A stretch of DNA of 64,000 nt from Sphingomonas crocodyli. Lineage in GTDB: Bacteria > Pseudomonadota > Alphaproteobacteria > Sphingomonadales > Sphingomonadaceae. The stretch's first letter is position 1. Each line of letters opens with the position of its first letter. The DNA lies in assembly GCF_004005865.1 (NCBI RefSeq), contig NZ_SACN01000001.1, positions 1,116,001-1,180,000 on the forward strand. Reading direction: 5' to 3'. Positions 9,181 through 17,511 of this stretch are shown in pieces. Under the pieces are notes generated by a model. The model worked only from the letters and a program-made list of their open reading frames with translations, did no database searches and had not been told where the DNA came from. The position numbers and the translations under genes are program-made.

Positions 9181-10662
9181 TTACGGCCGGACGGTCACGC
9201 CGGTCTCGCGCATCCAGCGTTCGTACCAGTACGCCATGCGATCCCGGTGGAGCGCGGGGACGATCTCCACCGTGTCGCCATTCATCATCGTTGCGACCGC
9301 GCCGGGCGCCGCCTGCGGCCAGGCGGGCAGGCCATCGCCATTGGGATCGCCGCCCGCGATGAAATTGTACCAATAAGCCTGCTGGCGATCGGCGACCGCC
9401 TGATCCTCCGGCGTGCGGCGGGCATCGTCGAGGAAGGTGTAGGGCATGTCGGCGCAATGCGACGCACCCGGCTTGGTCGCGCGCTGGGCCGCGGGCACAT
9501 AATCGAAATGATAGCTCCACGTCGGCGCGGTGCGCGCGGCGAAGGAACCGATGCCGAGGCTGGCGGCGGTGAAGAGGAAATCGGTCTGCACCCGGCGCAG
9601 TAACTCCGCCTCGCTCAGCGCACCCTCCGCCTCATAAACGGGGCGCAGTTCGTCGAGATCGATGTCGAAGCGCGCCTTCAGCGTGGCGGCGTCGAAGCCC
9701 ATCATGCCGAAGATGCTCGCTTCGTTGCTGGTGGATCCGATGATCATGGGGACGGCGCTGCGTTCGCCCTCGGCAAAGGCGACGCCGACCGGCTTCTCGA
9801 TCCAGTGGCTGTCGATGATCGCGCCATAATCGGGCGCGCCCGGATCGGCGGCGATGATCTGCTCGACCGTCAGTGCGCGCAGCTTGTCCAGCACATCGGG
9901 ATCGTCATCGTCGATCCCCGCGCGGCGAGCGAAGGCGACGCCCTGCTCCTCGGCCCGCTTCAGCGATCGCGCCGCGTTGAACAGGCCACCGCCCGAATGC
10001 GATGCGGCGCGGGTGAAGAGGTGGCGGACCTTGTCGACCGTGACGAGCGTGTTGACGCTCGATCCGCCCGCCGAGCAGCCGAGGATGGTGACGTTCGCCG
10101 GATCGCCGCCAAAGGCCGCAATATTGCGGCGAACCCATTCGAGCGCCGAGATCTGATCGCTCAGCCAGAAATTGCCGGTGCCGCGCCCGGCCTCGGCGCT
10201 CAATGCCGGATGCGCGAAGAAACCGAACCGCCCCAGCCGGTAATTGGCCGAAACCAGCACCACCCCGCGCCGCACGATCGGCGACAGATCCTTGTCGGCG
10301 ATATAGCGTCCGGAGCCGATGAAATAGGCGCCGCCGTGGATCGAAAAGAGCACCGGCAGCCCCGTCGCGCCGACATCGGGCGTGACGATATTGAGCGTCA
10401 GGCAATCCTCATCCTGCGGCAGTGGCTCACCGGGGGAGGGCTGTTGCGGGCAGACGGGGCCGAACGCAGTCGCATCCAGCACGCCCGTCCACGGCTTGGC
10501 CGGCTGCGCCTCGCGCCAGCGCAGCGGGCCAACCGGCGGCGCGGCAAAGGGGATTCCGCGAAAGGCGGCGGCAGGCCCTCCAAGCGCCACACCTCGCACG
10601 GGGCCGAGATTTGTTTCGATCACGGGGGCGCCGGCCACCGATATGTCCGCGCGGTCGGCCAT
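9181..10662 (-). CDS. Type B carboxylesterase
   Basis: This 493-residue alpha/beta hydrolase carries the carboxylesterase type B marks: GIPFAAPPVGPLRW near residue 36, EDCLTLNI near 85, the oxyanion-hole segment HGGAYFIGSG near 109, and the nucleophile elbow GCSAGG with Ser197 (usually GESAGG). The acid (STSNEAS) and histidine (GASHCADMPYTF) regions are also present. It hydrolyses carboxylic esters; no secretion signal is visible, so it is likely cytoplasmic. I chose the ATG at 10662 because it follows a purine-rich GAGGAAGGTTGGAAAGG; the frame is open 40 codons further upstream without family similarity. It heads an operon with GST and CoA-transferase, which suggests ester cleavage of an imported compound before further processing. 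Confidence 0.9.
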   Translation of the reverse strand: MADRADISVAGAPVIETNLGPVRGVALGGPAAAFRGIPFAAPPVGPLRWREAQPAKPWTGVLDATAFGPVCPQQPSPGEPLPQDEDCLTLNIVTPDVGATGLPVLFSIHGGAYFIGSGRYIADKDLSPIVRRGVVLVSANYRLGRFGFFAHPALSAEAGRGTGNFWLSDQISALEWVRRNIAAFGGDPANVTILGCSAGGSSVNTLVTVDKVRHLFTRAASHSGGGLFNAARSLKRAEEQGVAFARRAGIDDDDPDVLDKLRALTVEQIIAADPGAPDYGAIIDSHWIEKPVGVAFAEGERSAVPMIIGSTSNEASIFGMMGFDAATLKARFDIDLDELRPVYEAEGALSEAELLRRVQTDFLFTAASLGIGSFAARTAPTWSYHFDYVPAAQRATKPGASHCADMPYTFLDDARRTPEDQAVADRQQAYWYNFIAGGDPNGDGLPAWPQAAPGAVATMMNGDTVEIVPALHRDRMAYWYERWMRETGVTVRP

Positions 10663-10864
10663 ACCTTTCCAACCTTCCTCTACATATTGCGGACTCTTCG
10701 GCCCTGTTTGCACCAAAGTCATTTGCTGTAGGGAATGCAAGTAATTTTGCACGGTAGGTTCGTTTTCGTCGCGCCGTATCACTTCCGTGATGCGGCAATA
10801 TGCTGGCGATTACGCGGTGATCGGGCGTTGACCGGGCGGGAGGGCTGGGCGACAAGCCTCGGCG

Positions 10865-11269
10865 ATGCTCGACTGCCTTCTGCTCGGCGACAGTATAGCG
10901 ACGGGGATTGCCGCGGTGTTGAACGCCGGCGGGCCGATCTGCGCGGTCGCCGCGCGCGTGGGCGCGGGATCGGGCGAACTGGCCGCGCAGATCGCGAAGG
11001 CCGGGCCTTATCCGGTCACGATCGTGTCTATGGGCACAAACGACAAGCGCGGCAGCACTGGCCTTGATACCAATCTGGCGAATGCGCGGATGGCGCTGGG
11101 CCGCGCGCGTGTGCTGTGGGTGCTGCCTTATGATCGGCGCGCCGCCTATTCGGTGACGCAGGTCGCGTTCCGCTTCGGCGATGAACTGATCGACCTTGCG
11201 GGGTTTGCGACCCGCGACCGGATCCACCCCGCGAGCTATCGCGAGGTGGCGGCGGCTTTGCCTAAATAG
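10865..11269 (+). CDS. Small SGNH/GDSL-like hydrolase
   Basis: This 134-residue protein shows the SGNH blocks in compressed form: LLGDSIATG (block I serine), a glycine in ARVGAGSGEL (block II), SMGTND (block III asparagine) and a late RIHPASY histidine (block V). Family members are esterases or acetyl-hydrolases acting on lipids, glycans or peptidoglycan. It is shorter than most members (about 200), there is no signal peptide, and it lies convergent to the end of the sct operon and divergent from the esterase operon. Whether it serves the secretion system is unknown. Confidence 0.62.
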   Translation: MLDCLLLGDSIATGIAAVLNAGGPICAVAARVGAGSGELAAQIAKAGPYPVTIVSMGTNDKRGSTGLDTNLANARMALGRARVLWVLPYDRRAAYSVTQVAFRFGDELIDLAGFATRDRIHPASYREVAAALPK

Positions 11270-11281
11270 CCCAGCCTAAAT

Positions 11282-11310
11282 CCCATTCGCTCGACACGAG
11301 CGGGGTTGGG
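11282..11310. terminator. Hairpin between convergent SGNH and sctP genes
   Basis: CGCTC-GACAC-GAGCG forms the core, flanked by CCCA and TGGG that can extend the stem. No T-run follows on the plus strand, so function as a bidirectional terminator is only a suggestion from position. Confidence 0.35.
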
Positions 11311-11314
11311 TAAG

Positions 11315-11962
11315 TCAGGCGTCCACGGTCAGCGTGCCGATCGCCAGACCGCGATCGGCGAAGCGTTCGCGCAGGGAAGACAGATCCTTACCGTAATCGG
11401 TGGCGGTCGGATCGACCTGCAGAGCGATGTCGAGCACGCCGTCGGTGTTGCGAACCAGCGTCGCGCCCGTCGCGGGCCAGGTCGATCGGCCGAATTCGAC
11501 GCGGACTTCTTTGGCGCCCTTTTCGCGCTCGCGCAGCCACAGCTGGCTCATCAATTGGGCGAAGGCGGACGGATCGACATGCGGGGCGGGCACTTGCGGC
11601 GCGGGGACGGGCACGGCCGCGCCCGCCTGACCCGGCAGGCCGAAGCCCTGATCCGAGCGCGCGCCATTGTCATGTTCGTTGCGCATCGCATCGGCGAAGG
11701 CGCCGCGATCGCCGATCGAGGGCTGCGCGCCATCGCGGGCCTGCGCCTCGCCCTTGGCCAATTGCCCGGCGAGCTTGCCGGCCTTCCCCTGTTGAAGCCC
11801 ACCCTGCGGCTGGCGGCGCGCGGCGGCGAAGGCTTCGCCCATCGCGCGGACATCCTGCTCGTTGGGTTGCTGGCGTGCGGCGGGGCGCGCATCGAGGCGC
11901 GGGGTGCTGGATGGCGCACGGGCGCTGCTCACCGAAGATCCTCCTGCGGACAGGCCGGTCAT
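11315..11962 (-). CDS. sctP: T3SS needle-length regulator SctP-like
   Basis: The 215-residue protein has a low-complexity, Ala/Gln/Arg-rich first part and a compact C-terminal part (about 130-215) with the strand pattern of the T3S4 specificity-switch domain (KEVRVEFGRSTWPATGATLVR...GVLDIALQVD). Family members are themselves secreted, measure needle length and switch substrate class through SctU. The identification rests on domain layout and on its place as the last gene after sctN and sctO, an order conserved in many systems. It overlaps sctO by four bases (ATGA). Confidence 0.6.
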   Translation of the reverse strand: MTGLSAGGSSVSSARAPSSTPRLDARPAARQQPNEQDVRAMGEAFAAARRQPQGGLQQGKAGKLAGQLAKGEAQARDGAQPSIGDRGAFADAMRNEHDNGARSDQGFGLPGQAGAAVPVPAPQVPAPHVDPSAFAQLMSQLWLREREKGAKEVRVEFGRSTWPATGATLVRNTDGVLDIALQVDPTATDYGKDLSSLRERFADRGLAIGTLTVDA

Positions 11963-12408
11963 TGCGGTCTCCTTCTGCTATCGTCGATTTCGGCCGCCGC
12001 CTGCTCCTCGCGCTGCGCCTCGGCGCGGCGGTGGAGGGTGGCGGCATGATCGGCCAGGACATCGTGGCGCGCCTGCGCGCGGATCATCGCATGGCGGCGC
12101 TCATCTTCTGCGATCGTACACAGGCGCAAAGCCTCGGCGGCGTCATTTGCGGCGCTGCGGGCGACGGCCTGCGCGAACAAGGACCGTTCGACCAGGGCAA
12201 GCCGGGTCGATGCGTTGGCGAGGTCGGCGCCCAGCTGTGCGCGATCGTCGGCGAGCGTGGCGTCGGCCGCCTCGGCCTGCGTGGTCGCGGTGGCGAGTGC
12301 GCCGTCTGCCTCCATCGAAGCCTTACGCGCGGCGGCGAGATCGCGGGCGGCGCCCTCCATGCGCGCCTGTCGCAGCCGGACGAGCATCTTTGCCTGTTGC
12401 GTGCTCAT
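11959..12408 (-). CDS. sctO: T3SS ATPase stalk protein SctO
   Basis: A 149-residue, almost wholly helical protein rich in Ala, Arg, Glu and Asp, lacking Gly/Pro and with heptad-like spacing throughout ([20 protein letters not shown]... to the C-terminus). This is the profile of the YscO/FliJ stalk that enters the ATPase hexamer and contacts SctV. It is translationally coupled by four-base overlaps to sctN before it and sctP after it, the standard N-O-P order. Confidence 0.68.
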   Translation of the reverse strand: MSTQQAKMLVRLRQARMEGAARDLAAARKASMEADGALATATTQAEAADATLADDRAQLGADLANASTRLALVERSLFAQAVARSAANDAAEALRLCTIAEDERRHAMIRAQARHDVLADHAATLHRRAEAQREEQAAAEIDDSRRRPQ

Positions 12409-13736
12409 GCGCCGACGCTCCGCAGCAGCATCAGCGATGTTTCCATCGGCTCCTTGAGCGTGTCGGGCTGACGCAGCAGCGCCTCGATCTCGGCGCGCGA
12501 GGCGATCGCCTTGTCGGCGGTCGGATCGGTGCCGGGCTTATACTCGCCCACCTGCACGAGGAACTCGATGTCGGCATATTTGGCCATCAGAGCGCGAACG
12601 CGGGTGGCCGCCGCCTTGTGATCGGGGCCGGCGAGGCGGGGGAAGAGGCGGCTGAGGCTGCCCAGCACGTCGATGGCCGGATAATGGCCGGCGGCACCCA
12701 GCTTGCGCGAGAGGATGATGTGGCCGTCGAGGATCGAACGGACTTCCTCGCCCACCGGATCGCTATTGTCCTCATCCTCCAGCAGCACGGTGTAGATGCC
12801 GGTGATGGAGCCATGCGCGTCGGTGCCGGCGCGTTCGAACAGGCGCGGCAGTTCGGCGAAGACCGACGGCGGGAAGCCGCGACGGACGGGCGGTTCGCCC
12901 GCCGCCAGCCCGATCTCGCGCAGCGCGCGGGCGAAGCGGGTGGCGGAATCCATCAGCAGCAGGACGCGCTTGCCCTGCGCGCGAAAACCCTCGGCGATGG
13001 CAGTGGCATGGTGGGCGGCGCGGACGCGCTCCATTGCGGGGCGGTCGGAAGTCGCGCAGACGATCACCGACCGGGCGAGGCCGTCCGGACCCAGACTGTC
13101 CTCGATAAACTCGCGGACTTCGCGGCCGCGTTCGCCGATCAGGGCGATGACGATGATCTCGGCCGAGGCGAAGCGGGCGAGCATGCCGAGCAGGGTCGAT
13201 TTGCCGCCGCCCGCAGCCGCGAAAACGCCGATGCGCTGGCCGGCGCCGACCGTGAGAAGAGTATCGATCGCGCGGACGCCGGTTTCGAGCGCGGTGTCGA
13301 TCAGCGCGCGCTCCATTGGCTGCGGCGCGGGGGCGTGGAGCGGGCGGCGCGGCAGGCCGTCGGGCACCGGACCCAGCCCGTCGATCGGCAGCCCGCGCCC
13401 GTCGAGGACGCGGCCGAGCAGGGCGTCACCATAAGGCACGCCCTCTTCGCCATGCCGCACGATCACTTCGGCATCAACCGAGAGGCCGCGCACGTCGGCA
13501 AGCGGGGTGAGGATTGCGGCGTTGCCGGCGATGCCGACGACCTCGGCAGGCACGGCATAGCCGGTCGCCGGCTCGACCAGTTCGCACGCCTGCCCGATGC
13601 GAGCGTCGATGCCTGTCACCTTCAGCGTGGTGCCGATCGCCTCGACCAGCCGCCCGCGCCGTTCGACCGTGGTGGTGCGGCGCAGGCTGTCGATCAGGTG
13701 ATCGGCGGTACGGGCTTCGGCGGTCTCAAGCGTCAT
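12405..13736 (-). CDS. sctN: T3SS ATPase SctN
   Basis: The 443-residue enzyme is an F1-beta-like secretion ATPase. It has the N-terminal barrel, the Walker A loop [10 protein letters not shown] (about 172-181), the [12 protein letters not shown] catalytic-glutamate region and Walker B in [15 protein letters not shown]. It forms a hexamer below the export gate that releases chaperones and unfolds substrates. The ATG at 13736 gives the family's normal N-terminus; the frame is open further upstream but that part overlaps sctL. It overlaps the end of sctL by 11 bases, indicating coupled translation. Confidence 0.95.
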   Translation of the reverse strand: MTLETAEARTADHLIDSLRRTTTVERRGRLVEAIGTTLKVTGIDARIGQACELVEPATGYAVPAEVVGIAGNAAILTPLADVRGLSVDAEVIVRHGEEGVPYGDALLGRVLDGRGLPIDGLGPVPDGLPRRPLHAPAPQPMERALIDTALETGVRAIDTLLTVGAGQRIGVFAAAGGGKSTLLGMLARFASAEIIVIALIGERGREVREFIEDSLGPDGLARSVIVCATSDRPAMERVRAAHHATAIAEGFRAQGKRVLLLMDSATRFARALREIGLAAGEPPVRRGFPPSVFAELPRLFERAGTDAHGSITGIYTVLLEDEDNSDPVGEEVRSILDGHIILSRKLGAAGHYPAIDVLGSLSRLFPRLAGPDHKAAATRVRALMAKYADIEFLVQVGEYKPGTDPTADKAIASRAEIEALLRQPDTLKEPMETSLMLLRSVGA

Positions 13737-14340
13737 GGCGCGCCGCGTCCTTCCATGCCGCCTCGATCTGCGCGATCTGGGTGTCCAGCCCCGCGAGCGT
13801 GCGGCCGAGCGCGGTTTCGACGACGCAGTCGGTGCCCTCCAATGTCGGATCGGCCTCGACACTGATCGCATTGTGATGCGCCACGCGGGCGGTCACGGCG
13901 TCGAAGGCGGCGGGGGGCACGCGGATCGTCGCGGCGGTTTCGGGGGCGAGCGCGGCGGCGGCGCGCTCGGCGAGGCCCGCGACGAAGGCGGGGTCGCCGA
14001 TATCGCCGGCGATGCGGCGGACGACTTCAAGCGCGATCGACGCGATTTCGGACTGGCGCTTGCGGCGCTCCTCCCCATCGCGCATCGCGAGGCGAAACAG
14101 TTCGGCGCGGCCTTCCTCCTCCGCGGTCGCACGGCCTTCGGCGAGACCCTCGGCCTTGCCCTCCTCACGCGCGGTGAAGCGGGCGGCCTCGATGCTGTCA
14201 TGCACGCTCTGGCGCAGCAGCCCGGCCTCACCGAACAGATCGAGCGCGCCGTTGACGCTGCGCATGTCGTGCGCGGAGATCAGCGGATCGTCGGCGAGCA
14301 GGGTCGCGGCCTGATCGGCATGGACGACGATGAAGGTCAT
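13726..14340 (-). CDS. sctL: T3SS ATPase regulator / sorting-platform stator SctL
   Basis: This 204-residue protein has a charged coiled-coil middle with the glycine-spaced pattern typical of SctL/FliH ([19 protein letters not shown], residues about 75-95), then a C-terminal domain resembling the V/F-ATPase E/delta stator ([29 protein letters not shown]...). SctL dimers link SctN to SctQ and control ATPase activity. The ATG at 14340 overlaps the sctK stop by four bases. Frame upstream of it lies inside sctK and is not family-like. Confidence 0.85.
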   Translation of the reverse strand: MTFIVVHADQAATLLADDPLISAHDMRSVNGALDLFGEAGLLRQSVHDSIEAARFTAREEGKAEGLAEGRATAEEEGRAELFRLAMRDGEERRKRQSEIASIALEVVRRIAGDIGDPAFVAGLAERAAAALAPETAATIRVPPAAFDAVTARVAHHNAISVEADPTLEGTDCVVETALGRTLAGLDTQIAQIEAAWKDAARHDA

Positions 14341-14846
14341 GCGGTCGCTCCTTCCAGCGCCTCCGCAACGCAGGCGGCGGCGAGCGGAGGGGGGCAGGTG
14401 TCGTCGGCGGGCGCGTCGAGCAACGGGCGCAGCCGGGGCGCGAGCGTCGCGCGGAGCAGGCCGAAGCCGCGCTCGGTCAATTGCGTGCTGTCGACGGGCT
14501 GGGCGCCGCCTTCGGGAATGCGATCGGCGCGCGAGATTGCCCAGTCGACATTGTCCTCGCCCGCCGCATTGGCATGCGCGCCGAGCCACGCGCCGTCGAT
14601 CGACTTTGCGAGCGCGGGCGCGAAGGAGAGGAGGGCCGCGCGCTGCGCCAGCCGCTTGCACGCGGCGGGGGGCAGGCGGAGCCAGGTCGGCGCGGCGGCG
14701 ATGTCGCTCAGGTCGAGACGCGGTGTCTCCGATCCCGCGATCCGGCGGAGCAAGGCGGCGGCGCGCCGTTCGCCGGGGCCGCCATCGCGGGCGAGCAGAG
14801 CCTCACCCGCCAGCGCGAGCGCGCGACGCTGGGCCGCGGCGCTCAT
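14337..14846 (-). CDS. sctK: SctK-like sorting-platform protein
   Basis: This 169-residue protein lies between sctJ and sctL, exactly where SctK (YscK/HrpD-like) occurs, and is coupled to both by ATGA overlaps. It is rich in Ala, Arg and Leu, with a run of short helices and the fragment TWLRLPPAACKRLAQRAALL that resembles the family core. SctK proteins bridge SctD and SctQ. Sequence conservation in this family is weak, so the call leans on synteny. I chose the ATG at 14846 because its A overlaps the sctJ stop; an ATG 16 codons earlier is possible. Confidence 0.6.
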   Translation of the reverse strand: MSAAAQRRALALAGEALLARDGGPGERRAAALLRRIAGSETPRLDLSDIAAAPTWLRLPPAACKRLAQRAALLSFAPALAKSIDGAWLGAHANAAGEDNVDWAISRADRIPEGGAQPVDSTQLTERGFGLLRATLAPRLRPLLDAPADDTCPPPLAAACVAEALEGATA

Positions 14847-15598
14847 GCGTTGTCCCCGCGCCGCACGACCACCGCGCGACGGCGCTGATGCCAACGGCGG
14901 AAGCTGGGATAAGCGAGGAATATCAGAGCCAGCAGCACGACGGGGATCACGAAGGTGGCGAGATTCGCCGCGATCACGCCGCCCTTCGCGCCCGGCTGCG
15001 CGCCCGGCAGCGGCTGCGCCGGGAAGGTTTCGACCGAGACATTGTCATAGGACAGCCCCTCGATCGAATTGACCACCAGCGCCTTCACCTTGCCGATCTG
15101 CGCGTCGATATTGGTGCCCGGCCGGTACTTGATGAACACCGACGCCGACGATGGCTGCTTGGTATCCGCCAGAGGCTCCGACTGGGGTAGCGCCAGATGG
15201 ACGCGCGCCTGCGTAACGCCGTCGATCTGCGAGATGGTGTGCGACAGTTCCTGGCTCAAACCATAGACCAGCCGCGCGCGTTCTTCGGTGGGGGAGGATA
15301 CGAAGCCCTCCTTTTTGAAGACGGTGCCGAGCGTCGCGAAATCCTCGCGCGGATAGCCCTGCGAATGCAGCACCTCGACCGCCTTGGCGAAATCGCCTGA
15401 GCCGGTCGAGATCGTCCAGCCGGTTTCGCCGCCATCCTTTTTGTCGGCGTCGATGCCCGCCGCCTGAAGGACCGCGACCATCTCGTTCGCCTGGGATTCG
15501 GACAGCTTGCTGTACAGCTCGGCGCGGCCGCAGGCTGCGAGTGCCAAGCACAGCATCCCGATCAGCACCACGCGGATGCGCCTGAAGACCATATCCAT
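14843..15598 (-). CDS. sctJ: T3SS inner-membrane ring lipoprotein SctJ
   Basis: The 251-residue protein has a lipoprotein signal with lipobox LALAAC (Cys23), the YscJ/PrgK core (ELYSKLSESQANEMVAVLQAAGI; STPTEE-like SSPTEERARLVYGLSQELSHTISQIDGVTQARVHLALP), and a C-terminal transmembrane helix (FVIPVVLLALIFLAYPSF) followed by a basic cytosolic tail. It forms the inner ring with SctD around the export apparatus. A good ribosome site (GAAGGAGAG) precedes the ATG at 15598. Together with the secretin, it shows that this is a non-flagellar injectisome. Confidence 0.95.
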   Translation of the reverse strand: MDMVFRRIRVVLIGMLCLALAACGRAELYSKLSESQANEMVAVLQAAGIDADKKDGGETGWTISTGSGDFAKAVEVLHSQGYPREDFATLGTVFKKEGFVSSPTEERARLVYGLSQELSHTISQIDGVTQARVHLALPQSEPLADTKQPSSASVFIKYRPGTNIDAQIGKVKALVVNSIEGLSYDNVSVETFPAQPLPGAQPGAKGGVIAANLATFVIPVVLLALIFLAYPSFRRWHQRRRAVVVRRGDNA

Positions 15599-15627
15599 TT
15601 CTCTCTCCTTCGGCCGCGCCGTGCGTG

Positions 15628-16029
15628 TCAGCTTTGCTGGCGGAACAGCTGCTGGATGCCGTCCGAGGTGCGGTTGGCGATGTTCGAGGTCAGCTGGCAG
15701 TGGAACATGAATTCGTGGCAGCGCATCGTCAGGTTGACGACTTCGCCGGGGGTCATGTTCGCGCCCTTGGCCGAGGCCGTCTGGGCATAAGCCGAAACGC
15801 TGCGCGCCTCGCCATTCACCTTTTCGAGCTGGCTGAACATCGCCTTCATCGCGGGGCCGAGCTGGTCGGGGCCACCGACGCCGGCGATGCCGCCGGATCC
15901 GGCCGCGCTCAGCGAACCCTGAAAGCTGGTGATGTCCGAGATCGAGGCGGCGGGGCCGGCCTGGATCGTCTGCACCTCGGGCGGGACCACGGGGGCGAGC
16001 CCCGTGGCCGCGATCGCGTCGATCGACAT
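15628..16029 (-). CDS. sctI: T3SS inner rod protein SctI
   Basis: This 133-residue protein ends with the YscI/HrpB-type signature: MTPGEVVNLTMRCHEFMFHCQLTSNIANRTSDGIQ..LFRQQ (helix ending in a glutamine-rich tail). The N-terminal half is Gly/Ala/Pro-rich and probably disordered, as in secreted early substrates. SctI forms the adaptor between the export gate and the needle. It lies between sctF and sctJ, the usual F-I-J order. Confidence 0.85.
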   Translation of the reverse strand: MSIDAIAATGLAPVVPPEVQTIQAGPAASISDITSFQGSLSAAGSGGIAGVGGPDQLGPAMKAMFSQLEKVNGEARSVSAYAQTASAKGANMTPGEVVNLTMRCHEFMFHCQLTSNIANRTSDGIQQLFRQQS

Positions 16030-16040
16030 GATCGCCCCCC

Positions 16041-16352
16041 TCAGCCCTTACGCGCCATCGTTTCGAGCGCCTTACCGACGCTGTCGATCGAGCTGGACGA
16101 GCTGTTCGACATGAAGCTCATGCGCAGCGATTCGGTGGTCAGCTTGGTGATCTGCGACGGATTGTCCGCGCCCGCCGAAACGGTGTCGGACATCTGTTCG
16201 ATCCGCTGGGCCTGATTGTCGAGCGTCTGGCCCCAGGCATCGGCGAGCGCTTCGAACCAGGTGCCGGGCGCGCCGCTCTTGCCCATCTTGTTGCCGGTCA
16301 ACGGGCTGCTGGCCATCAGGCCCAGGCCGCCGGTCACTGTGGTGTTCGTCAT
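16041..16352 (-). CDS. sctF: T3SS needle subunit SctF
   Basis: A 103-residue protein made of two predicted helices joined by a turn containing DNP (AGADNPSQITKL), the position of the conserved N-P turn in needle proteins such as YscF, PrgI and MxiH. The second helix ends in SIDSVGKALETMARKG. The N-terminal 25 residues are flexible and longer than in most needles. An AGGAG site lies nine bases before the ATG, and the gene sits just before sctI. Its C-terminal 75 residues resemble the C-terminus of the larger protein encoded at 27498-28112. Confidence 0.82.
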   Translation of the reverse strand: MTNTTVTGGLGLMASSPLTGNKMGKSGAPGTWFEALADAWGQTLDNQAQRIEQMSDTVSAGADNPSQITKLTTESLRMSFMSNSSSSSIDSVGKALETMARKG

Positions 16353-16386
16353 GTCACTACACTCCTACTTGCACACGTGTTGGTCT

Positions 16387-17511
16387 TCAGAAGGTCAGCC
16401 GTGTTTCCCGGCCATTTTTTTCGAGCAGGACGTCATGGCCCTGAATGCGGACCAGCCGATGCCCGCTGGGCATCATCGCGCCCGCAAAGTAGCGGGCGCC
16501 GTCGGCGGTCTGGATATAAGCGGGGTCGCCCGAAACGACGGTCGACACCTTCTTGGTGGCGTCGGCGACCGAACGGACGGGGCTGTTGTCATCTGGCATC
16601 AGATCGTCGCGCAGAACGACCTGGCGAACCTGCCGGACGTCGGTCTTCACCGCCTGGACCAGCTTGGTCTTCTGATCGGGGGCGAGTGGGGTGGTGCGCA
16701 GTTCGATCGCGGCGTGGCCGATCGGGCGGGCCATCGCCTGAAGCCCGTGGATCCGCGCGACGTCGGCGCTGGCATTGGCGAGATCGGTCGTGGTCTGCAC
16801 GTCGAGCTGGCCGGGAATATAGGAGGCGCGCAACACCTGTTCGGCCTTCGCGCGTTCGGCATCGCCGCCGACAACGCCGGTGACGATCACGCCGCCGGTC
16901 GCGTCATTGTTGGCGGCACGCAGTTGCGGCAGGCCGGCTTCGTCGAGCGCACGTTCGACACGCTGGGCGCGGTCCGCGCGCAGGCCCAGCGCGTCCATTG
17001 CAGGACCGGCGGCGGTCGCGGCGACCAGCAGTACGCCAGCGCCGCCGAGTGCGACGAGGCGCCAGCCGGTCAGCATGTCGCCTGCCTTGTCGCCCAGCTT
17101 GCCGACGATCGCCATCGCCTGATCCTGCAGGCTGGGATCGGCTGGGCGCGGGGTGGGGACGGCGAGCGCGAGCCCGCCCGCCTCGGTCCAGCGCGCGCTT
17201 TCCGGCTGGCCCCAGGCCATCGCCACGCCGCCGATCGAAAAGGGGACGTAGGCGGGCAGCAGCGCGGTGTTGCCCGCGCTCACCGTCGATCCCAGCAGGC
17301 TTGCCTCACCGCTCAGCACCGTGACCTGTGCCGTGCCCGCGGGATCGAGCGACAGTTCGAGCGCGATGCCCTTCGTCGCCGGCTCGCGGATCACCACGTC
17401 CTGCCAGAATTGATGGCCGATCGAGATGGCGCGATCGGACGGCAGCGTCTTTTCGGTTCCCGCAAGACGGCCGTTCAACACGCGCAGGACGGGCGCGGCA
17501 TCGTTGCTCAT
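16387..17511 (-). CDS. sctD: T3SS inner-membrane ring protein SctD
   Basis: The 374-residue protein has an N-terminal FHA-like cytosolic domain (about 1-110, LRVLNGRLAGTEKTL...ISIGHQ), a transmembrane helix near residues 150-172 (WRLVALGGAGVLLVAATAAG) and periplasmic ring-building modules behind it (GGVIVTGVVGGDAERAKAEQVLR...). This is the SctD/YscD/PrgH architecture. It overlaps sctC by four bases and precedes sctF. SctD connects the outer secretin ring to SctJ and the sorting platform. Confidence 0.88.
   Translation of the reverse strand: MSNDAAPVLRVLNGRLAGTEKTLPSDRAISIGHQFWQDVVIREPATKGIALELSLDPAGTAQVTVLSGEASLLGSTVSAGNTALLPAYVPFSIGGVAMAWGQPESARWTEAGGLALAVPTPRPADPSLQDQAMAIVGKLGDKAGDMLTGWRLVALGGAGVLLVAATAAGPAMDALGLRADRAQRVERALDEAGLPQLRAANNDATGGVIVTGVVGGDAERAKAEQVLRASYIPGQLDVQTTTDLANASADVARIHGLQAMARPIGHAAIELRTTPLAPDQKTKLVQAVKTDVRQVRQVVLRDDLMPDDNSPVRSVADATKKVSTVVSGDPAYIQTADGARYFAGAMMPSGHRLVRIQGHDVLLEKNGRETRLTF

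Noticed and set aside
8447..9520. N-terminal extension of the CoA-transferase frame
   Set aside because: The frame stays open for 358 codons upstream, but this stretch overlaps the GST gene and the esterase gene antisense-frame, is Arg/Pro-rich and has no family similarity; the family start fits the ATG at 8446.
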